From a virus: a DNA stretch of 23,129 bases. Shown here in pieces: positions 14,303-21,126 of this stretch (position 1 is its first letter; every line of letters starts with the position of its first letter). Location: the IMG/VR virus record IMGVR_UViG_3300032291_002361, positions 1-23,129 of that record. One strand, 5' to 3'. The translations under genes and the position numbers were made by a program. The notes beneath the pieces were generated by a model. The model worked only from the letters and a program-made list of their open reading frames with translations, searched no databases and was not told the DNA's origin.

Positions 14303-14713
14303 TTACTTCTCCGAAGGATAAGTCTTAGCTATATACTCTATAGCTTCTTCTAAGGAAGAAACTAATTTTGTTGACAAAAAATTAAGATAAACTCTTGACT
14401 TATAAGAGTCATGAGCAAAGACAACAACTGGTTGATTATTCAAATGGGCCCAAGTTATTTCAAAATCTGTACCGATATAAGCTCTATTGGGTATAGTGTA
14501 TTCAACTAAAATTATGTCACAACTTTTTTGCAAAAATATATTCTTGTCTACTATCTCTTTTGGTGCACAATCGGTTTCTTCCAGAGCATAATCCATTGGG
14601 TTAACGCCGATAAACCCTCTGTCATCCAATAGTTTTACGGCTTTATTTCTCCAGCCATGCGCAAATATCCCTACTTCTTCTATTGCGCCAGACAAAAATA
14701 CTTTAGTTTGCAT
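14303..14713 (-). CDS. Nucleoside 2-deoxyribosyltransferase-like protein
   Basis: The protein has 136 residues, a usual size for this family. It has VFLSGAI at the N-terminus (5-11), WR at 21-22, VNPMDY (37-42), CDIILVEY (65-72) and GTDFEITWA (81-89), where E85 would be the nucleophile that attacks the deoxyribose. Enzymes of this family swap bases on deoxynucleosides or hydrolyse deoxynucleotides. In a phage this could salvage bases or edit the nucleotide pool next to the reductase and ThyX. Its start overlaps the oxygenase gene by 11 bases. The related YtoQ/DUF4406 hydrolases cannot be excluded. Confidence 0.75.
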   Translation of the reverse strand: MQTKVFLSGAIEEVGIFAHGWRNKAVKLLDDRGFIGVNPMDYALEETDCAPKEIVDKNIFLQKSCDIILVEYTIPNRAYIGTDFEITWAHLNNQPVVVFAHDSYKSRVYLNFLSTKLVSSLEEAIEYIAKTYPSEK

Positions 14714-15299
14714 TTTTTATTTCCCTAAAAAAAGTAGGACAAGTAAGCTTTTCTCCAGATGTTAAATTATCAACTCTATGAACCATGTAAGATGGTAGGA
14801 ATATCAATGAGTTTTCTTTTGGTTTAAATGAAAGATTTATTTCTGGAAAAACTATCTCTCCGCCTTCGTAACTATCATTTATATAATAAACCGAAGTATA
14901 ATTATAAGCCTCATTTGGATCTTCAAAGACAGTATCCACGTGGTCCATACAGCCTGATCCGTTCTGGTAAAGTACCAGTATCCCGGAATAATCTGCCTTA
15001 GCCATTTGCCATTGGCTTTCATATTTTTTGCCAAAAAAAGACTCTATCTTTTCCTGTATGGCTGACATTAATTTTTTATGCAAATCATATAAAGCGGGCG
15101 TTTCTTTATTTACTATTGCCCATCCAGATAATCCAACTGCGTTATGATCTATAACTTTATAGTTGTAATCTATTCTTTCATTATTATCATTGCCATAAAA
15201 AGTTAAAGTATGAGATTGTTTTTCTGCTTCATGAACGAACTCTTTATGCAAAGGGAAAAAATCTTCTGCATAGAATATGCCATTGCCTAGGTCTTCCAT
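14703..15299 (-). CDS. 2OG-Fe(II) oxygenase, prolyl 4-hydroxylase-like
   Basis: The protein has 198 residues. The iron facial triad is H120-x-D122 (MDHVDTV) and H174 (YMVHRVD), and K184 (SGEKLT) is placed to bind 2-oxoglutarate as in prolyl 4-hydroxylases. YEGGEIVFPE (144-153) and the FKPKENSLIFLPS strand complete the double-stranded beta-helix signature. It would hydroxylate a side chain, with proline the most likely by family, using oxygen and 2-oxoglutarate. It lacks a signal peptide, so it acts in the cytoplasm. The stop overlaps the next gene by 11 bases and the GT60-like transferase follows that, so hydroxylation and glycosylation of one target is an attractive inference. A nucleobase target is an alternative. 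Confidence 0.85.
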   Translation of the reverse strand: MEDLGNGIFYAEDFFPLHKEFVHEAEKQSHTLTFYGNDNNERIDYNYKVIDHNAVGLSGWAIVNKETPALYDLHKKLMSAIQEKIESFFGKKYESQWQMAKADYSGILVLYQNGSGCMDHVDTVFEDPNEAYNYTSVYYINDSYEGGEIVFPEINLSFKPKENSLIFLPSYMVHRVDNLTSGEKLTCPTFFREIKNAN

Positions 15300-15700
15300 T
15301 ATGCTTTTTTAAACTCTTCAAAAGTTTTGTCACCTACACCAAAGTATTCTCTAGCCAATCCAGCCTTAACGATTTCTGTGTTAAGGCATTCGCCAGCTTC
15401 GTTCCATACTCTAGCTAAGATTCTACCGTACTTCTCATTCTTGTCTAGAATAGTTTCGATCTTTACTTTATTATTAGCTTTCTTAATCCACTGATCAGTG
15501 AACTCTTTTGCAGCAAGCCCCATCTTTTTTTCCTCTAAGTTTGTGGTGCGGCTTTCTGGTGTATTAACGCCGTATAATCTTACGCTCTTTGGCCCAATGT
15601 GGACTTCGAAGCCAAGATCTATCTTAATCTTGAATGTATCTCCGTCAACTATCTTAACTACTTCTGCATTGTATAAGTAAACATTAAATTGATCTGACAT
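15299..15700 (-). CDS. Staphylococcal-nuclease-like thermonuclease
   Basis: The protein has 133 residues covering one SNase domain. Matches to staphylococcal nuclease keep a near-constant offset: D19 and D21 (VDGDTF), R41 (RLYGV), E49 (NTPES) and R93 (KYGRILA) correspond to catalytic or calcium-binding D19, D21, R35, E43 and R87. N46 stands where the family has the calcium ligand D40. There is no signal peptide, so it would work inside the cell on DNA or RNA, for instance host nucleic acid breakdown for nucleotide recycling. The stop overlaps the oxygenase start (TAATG), so it is coupled to the modification cassette. Confidence 0.88.
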   Translation of the reverse strand: MSDQFNVYLYNAEVVKIVDGDTFKIKIDLGFEVHIGPKSVRLYGVNTPESRTTNLEEKKMGLAAKEFTDQWIKKANNKVKIETILDKNEKYGRILARVWNEAGECLNTEIVKAGLAREYFGVGDKTFEEFKKA

Positions 15701-15701
15701 T

Positions 15702-16505
15702 TTAATCTCTTTCTATTCCTATGAAATCGCAAGCATTGCGAAATATTTTTTGGCTTACTGTGAACTGTGCGTCCGCGTGGCTATAGCCCTCGCCTGGCTT
15801 AGGCGAAGAAGCATGCCAGCTATGGCCTATCGATACGCTACCATCATACACTACGTTGTACCCAAGATGACGCGCAAAATATGAACACCAAGTTTCCTCA
15901 TAATAATGTGGCGTTGGCAAGAAAGCACCTTCTGCGTCTGGATACATCTGTCTATACTTCTCGTCGTTAGTCATTGCATTCCATACTTCTCTTCTTATAA
16001 AATAAGCTGAACCAGAAACTGTAACACAATTAACTCTATCTTTATAGAGCACGTCTTCTGGGTCACTTTCATTCCACCCCCTATGCTTAGGAGCTATATT
16101 TGTGCCAACTATACCAGCATGTCTTATGTTGCCGTATTCGTCTCTTTGCTTTGGCCCAAGAATATGTATGTTTGGGTTATCGTCAAATATCTTTTGCACT
16201 TTGATTAGATCGCTAGTTGTCATCCAAACATCAGCATTAAGCAGGCAGATTATGTCAGAGAAGGAATGCTTAGCCATCATGTTGCAGGCAGCAGAGTACC
16301 CTACGTTCTCATTCTTCCAAGCTCTAGTAATACTATATTTGTTTATATTAGCCTCTAGCCATTCCCAACTATCGTCGGCCGAGCCATTATCGCATATGTT
16401 TAAATGCCAAACTTGATCAGTCCCAGCAAGATCACTATGCAAAGCATCAAGAAATCTTTGAAGCATTGGTCTAGTATTATAGTTGACTACACATAAGTCT
16501 ATCAT
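15702..16505 (-). CDS. Family 2 glycosyltransferase
   Basis: The protein has 267 residues. It starts MIDLCVVNYNTRPMLQRFLD and has the nucleotide-sugar motifs CDNGSADDS (38-46) and LLNADVW (88-94, metal-binding N-A-D), the acceptor-side SGSAYFIRREVW (164-175), the catalytic HYYEETWCSYFARHLG (E203/E204) and a late HSWH. These are hallmarks of rhamnosyl- or glucosyltransferase-type GT2 enzymes. It may extend sugars begun by the GT60-like enzyme or decorate another phage product. One base separates it from the nuclease that follows, in a continuous operon. Confidence 0.88.
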   Translation of the reverse strand: MIDLCVVNYNTRPMLQRFLDALHSDLAGTDQVWHLNICDNGSADDSWEWLEANINKYSITRAWKNENVGYSAACNMMAKHSFSDIICLLNADVWMTTSDLIKVQKIFDDNPNIHILGPKQRDEYGNIRHAGIVGTNIAPKHRGWNESDPEDVLYKDRVNCVTVSGSAYFIRREVWNAMTNDEKYRQMYPDAEGAFLPTPHYYEETWCSYFARHLGYNVVYDGSVSIGHSWHASSPKPGEGYSHADAQFTVSQKIFRNACDFIGIERD

Positions 16506-16507
16506 TT

Positions 16508-16753
16508 TTAAAATCTTTCTATACTTGATTCTTGTATGACCATTGCAAACGCATCTTCTGCGTTAATTCCATGGTCCATGAATTCACACATGTCCTGCAT
16601 TTTTCTATTAATATTTTCTTCTAAAAAAAATTCTTTTAATCTATTTTTATATTGATCAAGAGAAGTTTTGTTTTGAATCTGTTTTATGCTTTGCCTATTA
16701 AAAAAACAGGAGGCAGCGGCGATAGTCAATAGCCCCAATATAAATGGTTTCAT
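16508..16753 (-). CDS. Small membrane-anchored protein, 81 aa
   Basis: I start the gene at the ATG at 16753, one base after the stop of the upstream gene. Longer starts (up to 16819) would overlap that gene heavily. The first 18 residues, MKPFILGLLTIAAASCFF, form one hydrophobic helix with a Cys in a weak lipobox-like context (A-A-S-C). The rest is helical and charged (residues about 30-75) with no known domain. It is probably anchored in the cell membrane or exported. Its role is unknown. Confidence 0.6.
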   Translation of the reverse strand: MKPFILGLLTIAAASCFFNRQSIKQIQNKTSLDQYKNRLKEFFLEENINRKMQDMCEFMDHGINAEDAFAMVIQESSIERF

Positions 16754-16754
16754 A

Positions 16755-16991
16755 TTACCATTCGTCTTCATCGTTTGCATCTCCCGTATACTTGTTTTCT
16801 GCAATAGCTTTTGCTGCATCTTCGCTTATCTTTAAAATCTCTAGACGTTCTTTATCGTCTTTAATGATTGAAGCAAAGTGTATCAAGGCTGTTGACACCT
16901 GAAACATTTGTTTAGCGTCCAACACTAAATAAGTTTGTCCAGACAAAAGCTTAATGTTAATCTTTTTTTTATCTATTTGTTTCTTAGCCAT
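16755..16991 (-). CDS. Hypothetical protein, 78 aa
   Basis: The protein starts MAKKQIDKKKINIKLLSGQT and is basic at the front, then helical (residues 26-68), and ends in a very acidic DANDEDEW. No family is recognised. Four bases separate it from the upstream gene. It lies in a run of small genes between thyX and the glycosyltransferase and shares their transcript. I see no clear ribosome-binding site, so translation may depend on coupling. Confidence 0.7.
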   Translation of the reverse strand: MAKKQIDKKKINIKLLSGQTYLVLDAKQMFQVSTALIHFASIIKDDKERLEILKISEDAAKAIAENKYTGDANDEDEW

Positions 16992-16995
16992 ATTG

Positions 16996-17259
16996 TTATA
17001 TATCTTTTTTTGCTACTCTTTTTGGTTTGTCTGGTTTATCGTCTATATCATAACCGCCTAATTCAGAATGCGAACCAGAGTATTTATATAAACAAATGTT
17101 ATCTGAATCTGGTTCAAAGGTCACAAAAAATATATTTTTATCTTCTTCAGTTAAGCCTTCTGGCGGCGATGATTCTAAAGCTATCTTAGGGTTAGAGCAA
17201 CCGTAAACTTGACTGTGGTTTTTGTAAACGACAATATAATTTAATTTAGAAGCTGGCAT
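16996..17259 (-). CDS. Hypothetical protein, 87 aa
   Basis: The protein begins MPASKLNYIVVYKNHSQVYG, with short strands and a Pro-rich turn (ESSPPEGLTEED), then FFVTFEPDSDNICLYKYSG, ending in a Lys-rich tail (KPKRVAKKDI). No domain is recognised. The start overlaps the stop of the two-helix membrane gene (TAATG), which indicates coupled translation. Confidence 0.7.
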   Translation of the reverse strand: MPASKLNYIVVYKNHSQVYGCSNPKIALESSPPEGLTEEDKNIFFVTFEPDSDNICLYKYSGSHSELGGYDIDDKPDKPKRVAKKDI

Positions 17260-17429
17260 TACAAACCTAATATAACTATGTAGCCAGCAGCAAATGCTGA
17301 TATAACTGCTACTACACTAGAAATAATCTTTACCTTTTTACTTTTTGATACCTGGTTTAGTACCTGCATACCTATGCTCCAATTAATTAGTGCAGAAAAA
17401 ATAATACAAAAAATTATGTTCTTAAACAT
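17259..17429 (-). CDS. Two-helix membrane peptide, 56 aa
   Basis: This gene occupies the gap between thyX and the next gene. The 56 residues form a hydrophobic helix (MFKNIIFCIIFSALINW), a short basic turn (SKSKKVK) and a second hydrophobic helix (SSVVAVISAFAAGYIVIL). The start overlaps the thyX stop by 8 bases and the stop overlaps the next start as TAATG. This shape suits a small holin-like, superinfection-exclusion or membrane-scaffold protein, but no lysis gene lies near, so the function stays open. Confidence 0.75.
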   Translation of the reverse strand: MFKNIIFCIIFSALINWSIGMQVLNQVSKSKKVKIISSVVAVISAFAAGYIVILGL

Positions 17430-18126
17430 TTCTAATATCTACCAATCCACCAATGCTAATAGGAAATTCTGGCTGTATCAATGATAACACAGCTCTAGCG
17501 TAATCTCTAATCTCTACTTGCGAACCTTCATCTAATCTTTGGTTTAGAAATAATGCAATGGATTGTAAGCTGCAAGTCCACCTATATACAACGTACATCC
17601 CATAGGCCGGCAAAAACAATCTTGCCTGCTCTGCGGCGACGCCATTGTCCATAGCCATTGCGTATAGGGCCTCACCCTGCTCTATGTATCTAATTAGCTC
17701 CGCGGTCAACACAGAGCCAATCCAAGGGCCTATGGGGCCACCTGAGCCCTGCTTCTTGTTATCTGGTGCTAAACGCCACTCATCTACAGCTGGCACATAA
17801 AACTCTGGTTCAATTGTTATGTATCTTCTAGAAGACTCATTCCAAGAATCCATTGTATGGTCAGATCCGACAACATATTTCCAGTGTTGACGGGCTACCA
17901 TCAAAGGTGCCTTGAATTCAAATGTAGCAAAAGCATGTCTGAAAGGAGACATGTGATTTTCTCTAATTAAAAAATCTATAAGATGGACATCTTTTTGGTC
18001 CAGCTCTAAAGACTCTTTAGCAAAAGATGCACGAGCTGCGTTAACAACGGATAGATCACTACCCATCGTGTCGACAAGTCTTACATAACCCTTATCAAGA
18101 ACTTGAATTGTATTTTTTAAATTCAT
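17422..18126 (-). CDS. thyX: Flavin-dependent thymidylate synthase
   Basis: The protein has 234 residues, the normal ThyX length. It would methylate dUMP to dTMP using FAD and methylene-tetrahydrofolate. ENHMSPFRHA (57-65) matches the substrate-binding H-x-S-P-F-R-H segment, and SWNESSRRY (94-102) is the end of the ThyX signature. The usual R-H-R of that signature is not seen: the sequence reads RQHWKYVVGSDHTMD, with K-Y-V at the expected place and about six extra residues. QARLFLPAYG and WTCSLQSIALFLNQR (183-197) follow the family. The -10 box 6 bases upstream suggests a leaderless message. It works with the reductase encoded just upstream to supply dTTP. Confidence 0.93.
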   Translation of the reverse strand: MNLKNTIQVLDKGYVRLVDTMGSDLSVVNAARASFAKESLELDQKDVHLIDFLIRENHMSPFRHAFATFEFKAPLMVARQHWKYVVGSDHTMDSWNESSRRYITIEPEFYVPAVDEWRLAPDNKKQGSGGPIGPWIGSVLTAELIRYIEQGEALYAMAMDNGVAAEQARLFLPAYGMYVVYRWTCSLQSIALFLNQRLDEGSQVEIRDYARAVLSLIQPEFPISIGGLVDIRNV

Positions 18127-18132
18127 AGATAT

Positions 18133-18142
18133 ATTATATCAC
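18133..18142 (-). promoter_or_regulatory. Extended -10 promoter for thyX, probably leaderless
   Basis: The minus strand reads GTGATATAAT, an extended -10 (TG-n-TATAAT), followed by 6 bases and the thyX ATG. Transcription would therefore begin on or next to the start codon. The same 10-mer occurs at 21080-21089 ahead of the reductase operon. No good -35 box is present. Confidence 0.5.
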
Positions 18143-18149
18143 CAGATAA

Positions 18150-20255
18150 TTACTTATTGTTATCCTTTATAAATTTAATTTCACATGCGTCTGTGGTGCA
18201 GTAGCTTTCACCTATGGCATCAGCTGCCATTCCTGCGTATACGCCAGTTAAATCTATTGGGAATAGTTTCAACCCTGCTTCTGCATACTCTTCTTCTGTT
18301 ATTTGAGTATAAGGCATTTGAGGATAGGTATCATTACCGCTCGGCAAGAATGAAACAGTTTTTAGCTGACCATCATACATGTGAAGAACGGTGCCAACAT
18401 GCTGCGCCTCTGTGTCCTTATCAAATGATATAGTCACAGATACAGAGTTGTCTGACCAATATCTCTGTGCAGTTGCCGCTAACGACATCTTCTCAAAGAT
18501 CGTAACATCACGCTCTGCTCTTGCAGCTTGTGATTTAATTGGGAAGTAAACTACAGAAGTTGTATCCGGAGATTCAGAAGCTGGTTCTACTTTATAATTA
18601 GCCATTCTAAACAACGGAAGCATAGGGTCATCATTAGAGAACCTAATAGTTCTATTAAAGTACTTGCCACCTGGAGTCCAGTGAACGCCTGGTGATTCAC
18701 CAGCAAGAATAGATACGGTTCCAGATGGTTTGATTGTCGTCATCTTAATTGATTCACGAATTCCAAGCCATTCAGAATAAACATTATCATAACGCTGGAT
18801 TGTTTTGTAACCTTGGTCCATCCATTCGCGCAATGCAGGAGCGCCAACTCTATCTGCAAAGTTTGCTACACCTGACATAGAAGCCCCGATGCGACGATTG
18901 CGTTGCATGATAGCATTAGTTTCTTCCCAGTGTGTCGGCAGCAGAGTTACTGTCTTTGCATAAAGATACGCAAACTTTAATGTGCGTTTGTAATCCTCTA
19001 GGCTATCGTGCCTATTAAGATAGGTCTCTACAAGAGTGCAGCACTCATAGGACTCTAGGGATTGCTCTGCGCACGGGTTGTACCCTGCCACTCTGTGATC
19101 CTTGTTATTTGGTGGATCAGCTAATCTTCCATACTTGCGTGACATATCCATCCATAAAACACCTGGCTCACCATTGAGTGAAATGCCCTCAACGATGTTA
19201 GAAAGATCCACGCCAACAGATGTTTCTATTGAGTTGTTAGACATCCAAGCCCAACCTGGATTGTTTCTATCATAAGAGTTTCTTTCGGGAAACACTGCGG
19301 CATTCTTAAGATTGAGGAAGTTGTCATCTTCTAAGCGGCCGATGAGTAACTCGGCTGATCTACGGACGTTGCCAGAGACCACACAAACGCCTATGACGTT
19401 GCCTATGTCTGCAATATCAACACGGGTAAGCTTGTCTCCCTTACGGCCACTAAACATCTTTACAATGTGCTTGTGGAGCTTCTCTAGCGGCTCATGGCCT
19501 GCAGCTACACCACCAAATGTTTTAATCGGTGCGCCAAGTGGTCTTATCAAAGAGTAATCAAATTGAATTGATTCTTGATCTGGCTTTAGGTATGAGTTCA
19601 ACAGCAGTGCCATCGAATCAACCCAGCCTTCTCTGGTGTCGGCAATAGCCAACGGTGAACTATCATCAACAATTTTTGGTTCATAAATCATGAAGTCTTT
19701 ATCTGCACCCTTGTCGTCGAATCCCACCCCGACTCCAAGCATTGATGCTTCCATCAGAAATGCAAAGGGTTTTGCTGGATTAAATTTATTCATTTCTCCA
19801 GTAGAAACAAACGCACAGTTCTGCAGTGCTGCGGAATTCTTTTGAACATTAACAATGTTTGTTCCCATTGCCCACAAGCCTCGCCCAGGAGGTGTCCACT
19901 TAAGATTGAACAGTCTATCAAAAGCTTCTTTAGCCGAAGCTTGAGCCTTTGCGTCATTCCAAGGCAAACGATTCTTCTTACAGTGATCTTTCTGAAGAGA
20001 ATACATTCCATTTATTACACGCTCGCAAACATCGGACCAAGACTCTTTTGTGCCATCTTCTTTCAATCTAGAGTATGTACGCAGGAATGTTATTTCCCCA
20101 ACTGAGTTGCCACCGGCATCCCTATAGCCAAATGGGGCAACAGCGTTTTTATATCCTGATATAAAATCATCTGTTAACTTAAACGAAAACATTGATGGTA
20201 TTCTGTTCGGGATGGGGGTCAAGTCTGGGTTACCGTTTTCAATTTCTTCTGGCAT
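18150..20255 (-). CDS. nrdJ: Adenosylcobalamin-dependent ribonucleotide reductase (class II, monomeric)
   Basis: The 701-residue protein resembles the monomeric RTPR of Lactobacillus leichmannii (739). It reduces ribonucleoside triphosphates using B12. The key residues keep the RTPR spacing: C147, N393-P-C395-x-E397 (thiyl Cys and Glu), C406 eleven residues after C395, and the C-terminal redox pair C686 and C691. NSVGEITFLRTYSR (50-63) and TTIKPSGTVSILAGESPG are further family landmarks. There is no intein. AGGAG 5 bases before the ATG marks the start. It needs cobalamin from the host and no oxygen, which suits variable conditions. It precedes thyX by 23 bases. Confidence 0.96.
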   Translation of the reverse strand: MPEEIENGNPDLTPIPNRIPSMFSFKLTDDFISGYKNAVAPFGYRDAGGNSVGEITFLRTYSRLKEDGTKESWSDVCERVINGMYSLQKDHCKKNRLPWNDAKAQASAKEAFDRLFNLKWTPPGRGLWAMGTNIVNVQKNSAALQNCAFVSTGEMNKFNPAKPFAFLMEASMLGVGVGFDDKGADKDFMIYEPKIVDDSSPLAIADTREGWVDSMALLLNSYLKPDQESIQFDYSLIRPLGAPIKTFGGVAAGHEPLEKLHKHIVKMFSGRKGDKLTRVDIADIGNVIGVCVVSGNVRRSAELLIGRLEDDNFLNLKNAAVFPERNSYDRNNPGWAWMSNNSIETSVGVDLSNIVEGISLNGEPGVLWMDMSRKYGRLADPPNNKDHRVAGYNPCAEQSLESYECCTLVETYLNRHDSLEDYKRTLKFAYLYAKTVTLLPTHWEETNAIMQRNRRIGASMSGVANFADRVGAPALREWMDQGYKTIQRYDNVYSEWLGIRESIKMTTIKPSGTVSILAGESPGVHWTPGGKYFNRTIRFSNDDPMLPLFRMANYKVEPASESPDTTSVVYFPIKSQAARAERDVTIFEKMSLAATAQRYWSDNSVSVTISFDKDTEAQHVGTVLHMYDGQLKTVSFLPSGNDTYPQMPYTQITEEEYAEAGLKLFPIDLTGVYAGMAADAIGESYCTTDACEIKFIKDNNK

Positions 20256-20263
20256 ATTCGCTC

Positions 20264-20962
20264 CTAATTGCTAATTTTTTTTATATATTTAGAATTTGTT
20301 TTTTCAATCTCTGTGTTTTTAATTTTCAAGATATCCTGTAAAGAGTATACCTTGTGTATTTCTCTTTCAAAGAAATAACCGCTTCTCCAATTAAAAACAT
20401 TATTCACATTTTTTTTATGGTTAACAAACATATTGCAGACCACAGCACCGCCGTAGGATTTAACGATGTTTGATAACTTAATCTTTAACCCCTCTACGTT
20501 CAGAGTATCTAAGTCTTCATTCTCTCTAGCCTTTTCATAAAGCCAATTAAACGCCTGCCTACCTAAAGGAGATATATCTATTGGATCTATGACGCCTAAT
20601 AGTATTGCTTTATTTCTATTCTTTGCTATATCAATATCTTCTTTAACAACTTTTTTAAAGATATCAAACCAATCTTTTTCATTAAACTGGACCCAAGCTG
20701 TACACCAAAATAAAAGATTTTCCGGAGGAGATGGGACTTGGCTTTTTTCTGTGTACGGCAAAAGCACTGCGCAGCTGATAGCTCTCTTCATGAAAGCTTT
20801 TCTTGAATCTACATCTTTAGATTTGGAGCCTGATATTTCCCAAAGTTTATTTATATTCTTTTTCCAATCTGTTGGACCTAAGAATATATTTAAATATTTT
20901 TCTGCAACCTCTAGCGGGATGGTGTCTTCCTGAATAACTTTTTCTAGAATATCTAAAGACAT
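20264..20962 (-). CDS. Hypothetical protein, 232 aa
   Basis: The protein begins MSLDILEKVIQEDTIPLEVA. It is mostly helical with several aromatic patches (LLFWCTAWVQFNEKDWFDIF, about 83-103) and a basic C-terminus (SKYIKKISN). No domain is recognised. It is the first gene after the terminator and promoter region at 21013-21089 and ends 8 bases before the reductase start, so it probably belongs to nucleotide metabolism or its control. AAAGGAT 7 bases before the ATG supports the start. Confidence 0.75.
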   Translation of the reverse strand: MSLDILEKVIQEDTIPLEVAEKYLNIFLGPTDWKKNINKLWEISGSKSKDVDSRKAFMKRAISCAVLLPYTEKSQVPSPPENLLFWCTAWVQFNEKDWFDIFKKVVKEDIDIAKNRNKAILLGVIDPIDISPLGRQAFNWLYEKARENEDLDTLNVEGLKIKLSNIVKSYGGAVVCNMFVNHKKNVNNVFNWRSGYFFEREIHKVYSLQDILKIKNTEIEKTNSKYIKKISN

Positions 20963-21012
20963 TTATAATCCTTTATAAAACTACTAAAACTCATAAAAGA
21001 ACCGTATAAAAA

Positions 21013-21042
21013 GATCATCCCGCTCTTTCGAGCGGGACGATC
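21013..21042 (-). terminator. Intrinsic terminator after the repeat-containing virion gene
   Basis: On the minus strand GATC-G-TCCCGCTC, a GAAA loop and GAGCGGGA-T-GATC form a stem of 8 pairs plus 4 more beyond one mismatch. TTTTTATA follows directly. It also lies downstream of the putative promoter at 21080-21089, so it could act as an attenuator for the reductase operon. Confidence 0.88.
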
Positions 21043-21070
21043 CTTAACGCACTAGTGAGCGTCGGTTTCC

Positions 21071-21104
21071 GTGATACTGATTATATCACAGTAGCCGTGC
21101 GGCT
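21071..21104 (-). promoter_or_regulatory. Extended -10 box within inverted repeats
   Basis: The minus strand contains GTGATATAAT (21089-21080) with TG-n-TATAAT. GTGATA (21071-21076) and TATCAC (21084-21089) form an inverted repeat across the box, and AGCC/GGCT (21093-21104) forms another small hairpin just upstream. No -35 box fits. The transcript would start near 21073. A repressor or activator site is plausible. Confidence 0.5.
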
Positions 21105-21126
21105 CATGCTATGTTATTCAATTTTA

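Noticed and set aside
16754-16819. A longer 103-residue form of the small membrane protein starting at 16819.
   Set aside because: It would overlap most of the upstream gene's last 65 bases, and the added residues precede what looks like a natural N-terminal membrane helix at 16753.
18150-21126. A cobalamin riboswitch before the B12-dependent reductase.
   Set aside because: The 8 bases between the hypothetical gene and the reductase leave no space, and the 164-base gap further upstream shows only short hairpins, no B12-box-like sequence.
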